DNA of 15,362 bases from Oscillospiraceae bacterium (lineage in GTDB: Bacteria; Bacillota; Clostridia; Oscillospirales; Ruminococcaceae): positions 1 through 15,362 of the forward strand of contig CAADWC010000281.1 in NCBI GenBank assembly GCA_900752625.1, written 5' to 3'. The notes below the pieces were generated by a model. That model was given only the letters and a program-made list of their open reading frames with translations. It was not told the origin of the DNA and did not search any database. Of the stretch, positions 1-10,371 are shown in pieces; the first letter of the stretch is position 1, and every line of letters starts with the position of its first letter. The position numbers and the translations under genes are program-made.

Positions 1-29
1 CCAGCCGCAACTGCTAAAATTTTCTTCAT
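1..29 (-). CDS. Start of a probably exported protein (partial)
   Basis: Only the first nine codons and part of a tenth are in the window, reading MKKILAVAAG on the minus strand. The ATG is at 27-29 and an AAAGGA-type ribosome binding site lies about 8 bases upstream (around 38-46). A Lys-Lys start followed by a hydrophobic run is the usual opening of a Sec signal peptide, so an exported or lipoprotein product is inferred. It lies beyond the rpoC terminator in the same direction and is probably its own transcription unit. The function cannot be read from so few residues. Confidence 0.6.
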
Positions 30-165
30 ATTGATTTTCCTTTCTTGTTAATTTTAAAAAATATTAATTAATAGCTTTATAATAATTTTATTTTTGCTAT
101 ATTTCATCAATATTATTTTAACTAATATTAAACTAAAAATTAATTTAACAATGATATTTAATCAT
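30..165. other. AT-rich spacer after the rpoBC operon
   Basis: This stretch is almost entirely A and T, with repeated AATATTA and TTAATTAA words. It separates the rpoC terminator from the start of the leftward gene at 29 and must hold that gene's promoter. I see several poor candidates on the minus strand but none with both a convincing -35 and -10 box, so no promoter is called. There is no open reading frame of note. Confidence 0.5.
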
Positions 166-199
166 AAAAAATCCCGAAAGAGCGTCTTTCGGGATTTTT
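166..199 (-). terminator. Intrinsic terminator of rpoB-rpoC, probably bidirectional
   Basis: ATCCCGAAAGA (171-181) and TCTTTCGGGAT (185-195) are perfect inverted repeats around a 3-base GCG loop. Five A residues sit on the left and a run of T on the right, so the structure has a U-tract in either direction. It starts about 20 bases past the rpoC stop codon and so ends the rpoBC transcript. Confidence 0.93.
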
Positions 200-216
200 C
201 CGTGATCTATTGAATT

Positions 217-3200
217 TTAAAAGTGCACCGGCTCGGTCTGAGCATGAGCGCCTTCATTTTTAACCACCTGAACGTTATTGTAAACGTCCATACCTGTACC
301 TGCAGGGATAAGCTTACCGATAATAACGTTCTCTTTAAGACCCATAAGCTTATCGGTCTTACCCTTGATAGCGGCGTCGGTAAGAGCCTTTGTAGTTTCC
401 TGGAAAGAAGCCGCCGAAAGGAACGAATCAGAATAGCTTGAAGCCTTTGTAATACCCTGAAGCACGGGAACGGTAGTAACCAGTCTTGCATTGATATCTC
501 CGGCGTCGATCTCTTTCTGGATCTCCTCATTTATTGCAGCTATCTCATGCTTGTCAACCAGCGAACCAGGCAGCAGATAGCTTGAACCTGAATCCTCTAC
601 CTTGACCTTTTTCATCATCTGGCGTACAATAACCTCGATATGCTTATCGTTGATATCAACACCCTGCAAACGGTAAACCTTCTGCACCTCAGTAATAATA
701 TAATTCTGAACAGCCTGAACACCGTTGACTGCAAGAATGTCGGCAGGATTAAGTGAACCTTCGGTAAGAGCGTCTCCCGCCTTTACAAAGTCACCGTCGT
801 GAACCCTGATCTTATAGCCGTAAGGAATAGTATAGCTTTCCTGATCGGGATTGTTTGTATCCTCGCTCGTAACGACGATCTGCTTGGTCTTTTTGACCTC
901 TTCGATCCTTACAGTTCCGTCAAGCCTTGTAATAATAGCCGCACCCTTTGGACGTCTGCTTTCAAACAGCTCTTCTACACGGGGCAGACCCTGTGTAATA
1001 TCCTCTGCCGAAGCGATACCTCCCGTATGGAAGGTTCTCATCGTAAGCTGAGTACCCGGCTCACCGATAGACTGAGCGGAAATTACGCCGACAGCCTCTC
1101 CGACCTGAACCTCCTTGCCGTTTGCAAGGTTGGAACCATAACATTTGGCACATACGCCGTGCTTCGCCTGACACTGAAGAACGGAACGTATTGCAATTCT
1201 GTCCTTGCCCTCAGCCTCAAGAGCAGCGCACACCTTCTCGGCGTCATGCTCGTTCATAAGCTTTGTATGCGATACTATCATCTCGCCTGTCTTTGGATCC
1301 TTAAGATCCTCCACAAGATAACGTCCAACAAGACGCTCAGCAAGAGGCTCGATTTTCTCTCTTCCGTTGCGTATCTCAAATACGTCAATACCCTGATGAG
1401 TTCCGCAGTCCTCCTCGTGGATGATAACATCCTGAGAAACGTCTACAAGACGTCTTGTAAGGTATCCCGAGTCAGCGGTACGCAGAGCGGTGTCGGCAAG
1501 ACCCTTTCTCGCACCTCTGGATGAGATAAAGTATTCCAGAATATTAAGACCTTCACGATAATTCGACCTGATAGGCATCTCGATAGTGGAACCGGACGTA
1601 TTGGCGATAAGACCTCTCATACCTGCAAGCTGACGGATCTGGTTGATAGAACCACGGGCTCCCGAATCCGCCATCATGTTGATCGGGTTGTACGGATCAA
1701 GACCCGCTTTAAGAGCCTCCGTAACCTCGTCGGTCGCATTGTTCCAGATTTCGATAAACTTCTTCGACTTTTCCTCTCTGGAAATATAACCTCTCTTATA
1801 CTGCCTGTCGATAACGTCTACTGCGGCGTCCGCCTTGGCAAGTATATCCTTTTTGGCAGCCGGGATCTCAGCGTCGCATACCGCTACGGTAATAGCCGCC
1901 TTTGTGGAATACTTATATCCCAGAGCCTTTATTTTATCCAACACTTCTGAGGTTGCCGCCGTTCCGTGCTGATGAATACATCTCTCGATAAGATCCGACA
2001 TCTGTCCCTTCTTTACAAGGAATGAGATCTCCAGATCAAACTGCTTATCGGAATTAGTTCTGTCAACATATCCCAGGTCCTGAGGAATATGTTCGTTGAA
2101 GATAAGACGTCCGACAGTAGCGTCTATAAGCTTGGAAACCTGTCTGTCGCCTACCTGTCTTGTTATCTTTACCTTGATAGCCGCATGAAGTGAAACCACT
2201 CCCTGATCGTAAGCCATAAGAGCTTCGTTAACATCACGGAAAACCTTGCCCTCGCCCTTTTCACCCGGCTTCTGCAAGGTCAGATAATAAGAACCCAGCA
2301 GCATATCCTGCGACGGAACCGCAACCGGACGTCCGTCGGACGGTTTGAGCAGGTTGTTTGCAGCAAGCATAAGGAATCTAGCTTCTGCCTGAGCCTCTGC
2401 GGAAATAGGCAGATGTACCGCCATCTGGTCACCGTCAAAGTCTGCGTTGAACGCCGTACATACCAGCGGGTGAAGTTTGATGGCTCTTCCCTCGACCAGC
2501 ACCGGCTCAAATGCCTGAATACCCAGCCTGTGAAGAGTAGGCGCACGGTTAAGCATTACAGGATGTCCCTGAATCACGTTTTCAAGAGCGTCCCAGACCT
2601 CTGGCTTGGCTCTGTCCACCATTTTTCTTGCAGACTTGATGTTTATTGAAGGATTTGTATCAACGAGTCTTTTCATAACGAACGGCTTAAACAGTTCAAG
2701 CGCCATTTCCTTAGGAAGTCCGCACTGATACATTTTAAGCTCCGGACCCACAACGATAACCGAACGTCCCGAATAGTCTACACGTTTACCCAGCAGGTTC
2801 TGACGGAAACGTCCCTGCTTACCTTTAAGCATATCCGAAAGCGACTTGAACGCTCTGTTGTTCGGTCCGGTAACAGGTCTGCCGTGACGGCCGTTGTCGA
2901 TAAGAGCGTCTACAGCCTCCTGAAGCATTCTCTTTTCGTTTCTTATGATGATATCCGGCGCTTCAAGCTCCAGCATTCTCTTTAAACGGTTGTTTCTGTT
3001 GATAACGCGTCTGTAAAGATCGTTAAGGTCGCTGGTTGCATATCTGCCTCCGTCCAGCATGACCATAGGACGCAGATCAGGCGGAATAACAGGAACGACG
3101 TCTAGTATCATCCATTCCGGGCGGTTGCCGGAAAGTCTGAAAGCCTCGACGATCTCAAGTCTTTTTAAAAGCTTGATCCTCTTCTGACCCGACGGCAGAT

Positions 3201-3786
3201 CCTTGAGTTCAGCCTTCAGCTCGGCTGAAAGCTTGTCGAGGTCGATCTCCTCCAGCAGTTCCTTGACCGCCTCAGCACCCATTCCTGCCTTGAAGCCGTC
3301 CTCCCACTTCTCTCTGGCCTCTATATAGTCCTTTTCGCTGAGAAGCTGACACTTGGTCAGTCCGGTATCGCCCGGATCTATTACTATATATTTTGTAAAG
3401 TAAAGGACCTCTTCAAGTCTTTTCTGTGAAATTTCAAGCATCTGTCCTATTCTGGACGGCGTGCCCTTAAAATACCAGATGTGCGAAACCGGAGCGGCAA
3501 GCTCGATATGACCCATTCTCTCACGTCTTACTTTGGATCTTGTTACCTCTACTCCGCAGCGCTCGCAGACCTTGCCCTTGAAACGTATCTTCTTGTATTT
3601 TCCGCAGTGGCACTCCCAGTCTTTCTGCGGTCCGAATATCCTTTCGCAGAACAAACCGTCCTTTTCAGGCTTTTGCGTACGGTAATTTATTGTTTCAGGT
3701 CTTTCTACAACACCATAAGACCATTCTCTGATTTTTTCCGGTGATGCAAGTCCGATTTTTATTGATTCAAAAACGTTAAATTCCAA
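217..3786 (-). CDS. rpoC: DNA-directed RNA polymerase subunit beta'
   Basis: This is the 1189-residue RNA polymerase beta' subunit, close in length to the B. subtilis protein and apparently complete. The N-terminal zinc ribbon uses C59, C61, C74 and C77. The catalytic magnesium loop NADFDGDQ is at 447-454, with D449, D451 and D453. The second zinc site is C794, C872, C879 and C882. The bridge helix region ([13 protein letters not shown]) starts near 755, and the trigger loop begins at the MRTFHTGG motif near 916. There is no large trigger-loop insertion of the E. coli kind. The start codon is TTG (3784-3786): no ATG fits the conserved N-terminus, and a GGAAGAGGG-like ribosome binding site sits about 8 bases upstream. 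It follows rpoB by 130 bases with no clear promoter between, so the two are cotranscribed. It assembles with beta, alpha and omega in the cytoplasm. Confidence 0.99.
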   Translation of the reverse strand: MEFNVFESIKIGLASPEKIREWSYGVVERPETINYRTQKPEKDGLFCERIFGPQKDWECHCGKYKKIRFKGKVCERCGVEVTRSKVRRERMGHIELAAPVSHIWYFKGTPSRIGQMLEISQKRLEEVLYFTKYIVIDPGDTGLTKCQLLSEKDYIEAREKWEDGFKAGMGAEAVKELLEEIDLDKLSAELKAELKDLPSGQKRIKLLKRLEIVEAFRLSGNRPEWMILDVVPVIPPDLRPMVMLDGGRYATSDLNDLYRRVINRNNRLKRMLELEAPDIIIRNEKRMLQEAVDALIDNGRHGRPVTGPNNRAFKSLSDMLKGKQGRFRQNLLGKRVDYSGRSVIVVGPELKMYQCGLPKEMALELFKPFVMKRLVDTNPSINIKSARKMVDRAKPEVWDALENVIQGHPVMLNRAPTLHRLGIQAFEPVLVEGRAIKLHPLVCTAFNADFDGDQMAVHLPISAEAQAEARFLMLAANNLLKPSDGRPVAVPSQDMLLGSYYLTLQKPGEKGEGKVFRDVNEALMAYDQGVVSLHAAIKVKITRQVGDRQVSKLIDATVGRLIFNEHIPQDLGYVDRTNSDKQFDLEISFLVKKGQMSDLIERCIHQHGTAATSEVLDKIKALGYKYSTKAAITVAVCDAEIPAAKKDILAKADAAVDVIDRQYKRGYISREEKSKKFIEIWNNATDEVTEALKAGLDPYNPINMMADSGARGSINQIRQLAGMRGLIANTSGSTIEMPIRSNYREGLNILEYFISSRGARKGLADTALRTADSGYLTRRLVDVSQDVIIHEEDCGTHQGIDVFEIRNGREKIEPLAERLVGRYLVEDLKDPKTGEMIVSHTKLMNEHDAEKVCAALEAEGKDRIAIRSVLQCQAKHGVCAKCYGSNLANGKEVQVGEAVGVISAQSIGEPGTQLTMRTFHTGGIASAEDITQGLPRVEELFESRRPKGAAIITRLDGTVRIEEVKKTKQIVVTSEDTNNPDQESYTIPYGYKIRVHDGDFVKAGDALTEGSLNPADILAVNGVQAVQNYIITEVQKVYRLQGVDINDKHIEVIVRQMMKKVKVEDSGSSYLLPGSLVDKHEIAAINEEIQKEIDAGDINARLVTTVPVLQGITKASSYSDSFLSAASFQETTKALTDAAIKGKTDKLMGLKENVIIGKLIPAGTGMDVYNNVQVVKNEGAHAQTEPVHF

Positions 3787-3834
3787 AAATAGTACCCTCT
3801 TCCTGTATAGTTTTTGGTTACGAATGTCCGCTTA

Positions 3835-3874
3835 GCGCATATTCCGCAGACCTAAACCGTCTGCGGCAATGCGC
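3835..3874 (-). promoter_or_regulatory. Strong hairpin in the rpoB-rpoC spacer
   Basis: CCGCAGAC (3844-3851) and GTCTGCGG (3859-3866) pair perfectly around a 7-base loop. Outside a small internal loop, GCGCAT (3835-3840) pairs with ATGCGC (3869-3874). There is no U-tract on the rpoC side, so it does not look like a terminator. A processing, stability or ribosome-pausing element between the two cistrons is more likely. The loop and closing base pairs recur in the leader of the hydrolase gene at 12881. Confidence 0.7.
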
Positions 3875-3905
3875 AAATCCGTTTGTTTATACCAGTCGTT
3901 TGCTT

Positions 3906-3916
3906 TAATACCGGTA

Positions 3917-3919
<3 letters not shown>
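3906..3919. repeat. Perfect palindrome overlapping the rpoB stop
   Basis: TAATACCGGTATTA reads the same on both strands over 14 bases and includes the rpoB TAA stop codon at its edge. No role is known. It could be an operator or simply chance. Confidence 0.45.
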
Positions 3920-7771
<3,852 letters not shown>

Positions 7772-7807
7772 AGGCTCAATCACTCCTTAAATTTATCCGG
7801 TATACCG

Positions 7808-7846
7808 TTTGCCGCCGGACATTCGGAAAAAATATCCGCCGGCAAA
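7808..7846 (-). promoter_or_regulatory. Imperfect hairpin in the rpoB leader
   Basis: On the sense (minus) strand TTTGCCGGCGGA pairs with TCCGGCGGCAAA in 11 of 12 positions around a 15-base loop that contains a run of six T. It lies about 35 bases upstream of the rpoB start. It could tune translation or transcript stability. The U-run sits in the loop, not after the stem, so it is not a simple terminator. Confidence 0.6.
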
Positions 7847-7934
7847 GATTTACACATTATTCAGAATTCACAGCGGTTTTCGTTGATAATAATCAATAAA
7901 AAAGGTGTAAAACTCCATTATGATACAGTATACT

Positions 7935-7963
7935 ATTATATAATATACAAAATCAAAAGTCAA
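7935..7963 (-). promoter_or_regulatory. Sigma-A-type promoter of rpoB-rpoC
   Basis: On the minus strand TTGACT (7958-7963) is followed after exactly 17 bases by TATAAT (7935-7940), in AT-rich surroundings. Transcription should begin near 7928, giving a 5' leader of roughly 155 bases before the rpoB ATG. One mismatch from consensus fits a highly expressed housekeeping operon. Confidence 0.88.
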
Positions 7964-8078
7964 GAGCTTTACACCCTATAAATATTAGATTTTACGTTTT
8001 GCACAAAAACCGCAGTTTTCGACCCGCAAAGTTCTATGATGACAGTTCAGTGAGCATTTTGTAAATTTTTAATTAAGC

Positions 8079-8103
8079 CAACAAATTAGGTTTCACTGTC
8101 CAT
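8079..8103. repeat. 25-bp direct repeat, copy A
   Basis: Copy A matches copy B at 9476-9500 in 24 of 25 bases in the same orientation, and the similarity stops abruptly at both ends. Copy A lies 46 bases past the stop of the lipoprotein gene, in noncoding DNA upstream of the rpoB promoter. The period between copies is 1397 bp. Such a long match in a 15-kb window is not expected by chance. Confidence 0.85.
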
Positions 8104-8148
8104 CATTACAATGAAGCATGGCGATCTTATCATGAAACCGTTATTATT

Positions 8149-9141
8149 TCATTTAACAGCAGCTTCCTGAACCGCTTCACACAGCGCACGATAATTTTCC
8201 ACGCTGGTGCAGGTATAATCCACGGCAATATCAGAATCTGCTTCTCTTACCGTTACCTTACCAGGCTCGGATGAATTATTATCAATATAACTGCGATAAC
8301 TGCGTAAATCTATGCTGAGAGTCTGCTTTCCTTCCTCATAAACTTCTATGCTTAATGATATACCGCCTGCCCAGCCTTCTTCTTTAGCCTGCTGCAAAGA
8401 ATATTCAACTGCGTCTGACCTATCCTCAAGAACAGCTTTGCACAGCGAATCAAATTCAGAAAGCATATCCTCCTCAACCTTAATCGGCTCAGCATTCGCA
8501 GGCGAGGCGTTTGCAAACGGATTGATTACGATGTATTCATTAGTTGCAAAGGTCTTAGCGTCTCGAGAAACAGACTGGCTTTCATTTACATCGGCTTTTT
8601 CACTCTTATCAAGGGCTGATGAATCATTTTCCATAGGAAATTGCGTAATGGTAACCATGTAATTGCTGGTTTGAGACCAAACCAGGAAGTTATCTTTTTC
8701 TTCACTATACAGAAGCGCGTCGCCTTCTTCAAAGTAATTGCTTGTAAGCTCCGCATCCGGCATTACCCATTTACCATCTTCTTTATAATTCTCAAACTTT
8801 GTTGAAAGGATTCCAACAAAGCTGTAACCATCCAGCAATGAATAGTCAAGCTCGGCAATTGGGCCATCATACCGAGTGGCAGTAACAAAATCCGCATATA
8901 GTTTTTTATAGTATATTGCAGTCATCGGTTCGTCGCCGTCATCAATTTCCGGTTCCTCTTCAATTTCCGATTCCGGTGTATCTGCGCTTATATCATCATT
9001 TACGGTCTGGCTCGAGGCGTTTTCATTATTTGTTTGCAAGTCGGTTGATTCGGTGTTTTGCTGCGATTCATCGCTATTGCTGCAGGAAACAAGCAATAAT
9101 GAAGCAATTGCCGCAAGCATTATCGTTTTTGCTGTTTTCAT
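8149..9141 (-). CDS. Lipoprotein of unknown function
   Basis: A 330-residue lipoprotein. I choose the ATG at 9139-9141: the ATG two codons upstream (9145-9147) directly abuts the AAAGGCGG ribosome binding site, while this one has 6-base spacing. The signal peptide ends in a LVSC lipobox, so C20 should be lipidated and the protein anchored outside the membrane. Residues about 21-75 form a Ser/Asn/Thr/Glu/Asp-rich linker without globular character. Then come a domain rich in Tyr, Phe and Trp (about 75-190) and a C-terminal domain (about 210-330) that ends in an amphipathic helix. I do not recognise a family. The C-terminal half has a spacing of hydrophobic residues that resembles the next lipoprotein (9483-10022), so the two may be distant relatives. 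No terminator follows. Copy A of the direct repeat lies just downstream. Confidence 0.85.
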   Translation of the reverse strand: MKTAKTIMLAAIASLLLVSCSNSDESQQNTESTDLQTNNENASSQTVNDDISADTPESEIEEEPEIDDGDEPMTAIYYKKLYADFVTATRYDGPIAELDYSLLDGYSFVGILSTKFENYKEDGKWVMPDAELTSNYFEEGDALLYSEEKDNFLVWSQTSNYMVTITQFPMENDSSALDKSEKADVNESQSVSRDAKTFATNEYIVINPFANASPANAEPIKVEEDMLSEFDSLCKAVLEDRSDAVEYSLQQAKEEGWAGGISLSIEVYEEGKQTLSIDLRSYRSYIDNNSSEPGKVTVREADSDIAVDYTCTSVENYRALCEAVQEAAVK

Positions 9142-9191
9142 AATCATCCGCCTTTCCGGTTATTTAATTTGGTTATTAATAGTAACTCCAT

Positions 9192-9206
9192 ATAACATTA
9201 TGTTAT
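9192..9206. promoter_or_regulatory. Palindrome upstream of the lipoprotein gene
   Basis: ATAACAT and ATGTTAT are perfect inverted repeats separated by one base, about 50 bases upstream of the lipoprotein start. Only a weak promoter (TTGATT, 17 bases, TAACAT) overlaps it. The place suits a repressor or activator site, but AT-rich palindromes also occur by chance. Confidence 0.35.
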
Positions 9207-9241
9207 TTTAAAGTATCTGCCGAATCAAAAATTCAATGCTT

Positions 9242-9499
9242 CTAATCGTGACCTGTAGTTTTATTCGTTTTTTCCCAGTAAATTGTTCTATACCAATCAG
9301 TATATGAACCATAATAAAATTGTGATGGATCAGACATTGCCGCATAAGAAACGTTTTGATAAACCTTACTTTGTTTATTAGGATCACATATTGTATAAAC
9401 TGAGTGATCAGAATAAATCGTAATTCCGCTAATTATTACAGCATGTGCTGATTTACTGTTTTCAACACTAATTTGCAACAGATTAGGTTTCACTGTCCA
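9242..9499 (-). pseudogene. C-terminal remnant of a C39/papain-like cysteine peptidase
   Basis: Eighty-five codons in one frame, ending at a TAG stop (9242-9244), read like the last third of a C39-like or papain-like secreted peptidase. KPNLLQIS is followed by the catalytic-histidine segment SAHAVIISG, then the ICDPN turn that normally carries the catalytic Asp/Asn, and a closing segment YTDWYRTIYW. The half with the catalytic cysteine is missing. Going upstream, the frame runs into the out-of-frame 3' end of the lipoprotein gene at 9483, and the junction falls in the 25-bp direct repeat. There is no start codon or ribosome binding site of its own. I therefore read it as a broken gene. The family assignment rests on motif appearance only. 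Confidence 0.6.
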
Positions 9500-9500
9500 T
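9476..9500. repeat. 25-bp direct repeat, copy B
   Basis: Copy B overlaps two reading frames. It supplies the last five codons and stop (MDSET) of the lipoprotein at 9483-10022. In another frame it supplies the first readable codons (WTVKPNLL) of the peptidase remnant. It thus sits at the junction between two unrelated genes. The partner is at 8079-8103. Confidence 0.85.
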
Positions 9501-10022
9501 AATATTTTCAAGCTCGCTGTAAAGCTCATTATAGATTTCGCTGCCGCATCTGTAGGCTGAATACCGGACATTCTCCTGCTTAGGCTCCTGATTTGCATTA
9601 AATACCCAGCAAAGAATGTTCCCTCTCTGCAATTTTTCTTCATCATAATTCTTATCTGACTGGAGCTGTACTGTAATGATCGTTCCGTCCTCCTTCGCAA
9701 GAGAAAGCATGAGCATATTCCCACCTTGCACCATGCCATAATCAGGATCCAATTCAATCTCCGTACTTTCGTTTACGGCTTCATTAAAAAGCGACACTAT
9801 TCGATTTTTCTGTTCCGTACCGTCTATCGTATATTTCGGGTGCTCTTCCGGAGAACACCTTTCCCTCCAGCACTCAACGGAATACTGCGGAAACTCGTCC
9901 CGGACCTCTGAAATCTGCTCTGCCGACTTTGTAATCGTAGTTCCTGCCTGTTCAGTCTGTCCGCAGGCAGACGCTGTCAGCGCCAACGCTAATACAAAAA
10001 ACATTGAAATCACTTTTTTCAT
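9483..10022 (-). CDS. Small lipoprotein of unknown function
   Basis: A 179-residue protein starting at ATG 10020-10022, with a very strong GAGGTGA ribosome binding site 6 bases upstream. The signal peptide (MKKVISMFFVLALALTASAC) ends in a lipobox-like ASAC, so C20 is the likely lipid anchor. The mature part is mixed alpha/beta and acidic, with four further cysteines (near 51, 56, 138 and 157). I do not recognise the family. The pattern of a helix, then strands rich in Leu/Ile/Val (about 100-120), then a Tyr-Cys strand and a final helix, loosely parallels the C-terminus of the lipoprotein at 8149-9141. Its last five codons and stop lie in the 25-bp direct repeat, so the original C-terminus may have been replaced. 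It follows the small ORF at 10048 by 25 bases and probably shares its promoter. Confidence 0.85.
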   Translation of the reverse strand: MKKVISMFFVLALALTASACGQTEQAGTTITKSAEQISEVRDEFPQYSVECWRERCSPEEHPKYTIDGTEQKNRIVSLFNEAVNESTEIELDPDYGMVQGGNMLMLSLAKEDGTIITVQLQSDKNYDEEKLQRGNILCWVFNANQEPKQENVRYSAYRCGSEIYNELYSELENIMDSET

Positions 10023-10047
10023 AAAATCACCTCACAGGTTCATGTAG

Positions 10048-10224
10048 TCAAAAATACTGAAAATAACCACAATAATCCATATTTATAAACACTTTAGACT
10101 GACTCCATCCATCATTTACGATGAAATCCGAACGAATGAATTTATCACCAAGCCAAATTCTCTGTACTGAACAAACATTATGAACAAAAACTAGCATAAT
10201 TAAAATTGATAACATTTTCTTCAT
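10048..10224 (-). CDS. Small exported peptide, or 5' fragment of a broken gene
   Basis: Fifty-eight codons from the ATG at 10222-10224. An alternative GTG lies three codons upstream at 10231-10233, nearer a GGAAG ribosome binding site. The product starts with a good signal peptide (about residues 1-18, MKKMLSILIMLVFVHNVCS) followed by some 40 polar and aromatic residues with a single further cysteine. A near-consensus promoter lies just upstream, which argues that the region is or was transcribed. I do not recognise it. It might be a small secreted peptide. It might also be the signal-peptide end of a degraded exported protein, conceivably the peptidase whose C-terminus survives at 9242-9499. 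Confidence 0.5.
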   Translation of the reverse strand: MKKMLSILIMLVFVHNVCSVQRIWLGDKFIRSDFIVNDGWSQSKVFINMDYCGYFQYF

Positions 10225-10249
10225 ATTGGCCACATTCTTCCATGTAATA

Positions 10250-10278
10250 ATTATACTTCACATAGAGATACAAGTCAA
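10250..10278 (-). promoter_or_regulatory. Near-consensus promoter for the small exported ORF and lipoprotein
   Basis: On the minus strand TTGACT (10273-10278), a 17-base spacer and TATAAT (10250-10255) match the sigma-A consensus at 11 of 12 positions. They are identical in both boxes to the rpoB promoter. Transcription should start near 10243, about 20 bases before the small ORF. Confidence 0.85.
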
Positions 10279-10371
10279 CTTTCCATAGAAATTACAGGCT
10301 CAGATTTGTATATTTAACTAGATTTTGCCTGAGGAGTTTGTATAGTTTCACCTAAGTTTTAACAATACGGC

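Larger units (their letters stand above)
7784..8148. other. Noncoding region upstream of rpoB
   Basis: These 365 bases carry the rpoB ribosome binding site and a GC-rich leader hairpin (7808-7846). They also carry a near-consensus leftward promoter (7935-7963), one copy of a 25-bp direct repeat (8079-8103), and overlapping inverted repeats between 8036 and 8139. There is no rplL gene and no terminator between the lipoprotein gene at 8149 and the rpoB promoter. Confidence 0.75.

Noticed and set aside
3844..3866. Spacer hairpin as an rpoB terminator
   Set aside because: No U-tract follows on the sense strand, and rpoC lacks another good promoter.
3870..3905. TGGTATAAA in the rpoB-rpoC spacer as an extended -10 promoter for rpoC
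   Set aside because: There is no acceptable -35 box upstream, and cotranscription from the rpoB promoter explains rpoC expression.
7781..7783. GTG as the rpoB start codon
   Set aside because: It overlaps the AAGGAG ribosome binding site. The ATG four codons later has correct spacing.
8079..9500. The repeat-bounded block as an insertion sequence or integrative element
   Set aside because: There is no transposase, integrase or recognisable terminal inverted repeats bounding the block, so it is reported only as repeat-flanked.
9500..9757. The upstream part of the frame that contains the peptidase remnant
   Set aside because: It overlaps the well-supported lipoprotein gene in another frame and contains no peptidase-like motif, so only the part below 9500 is taken as remnant.
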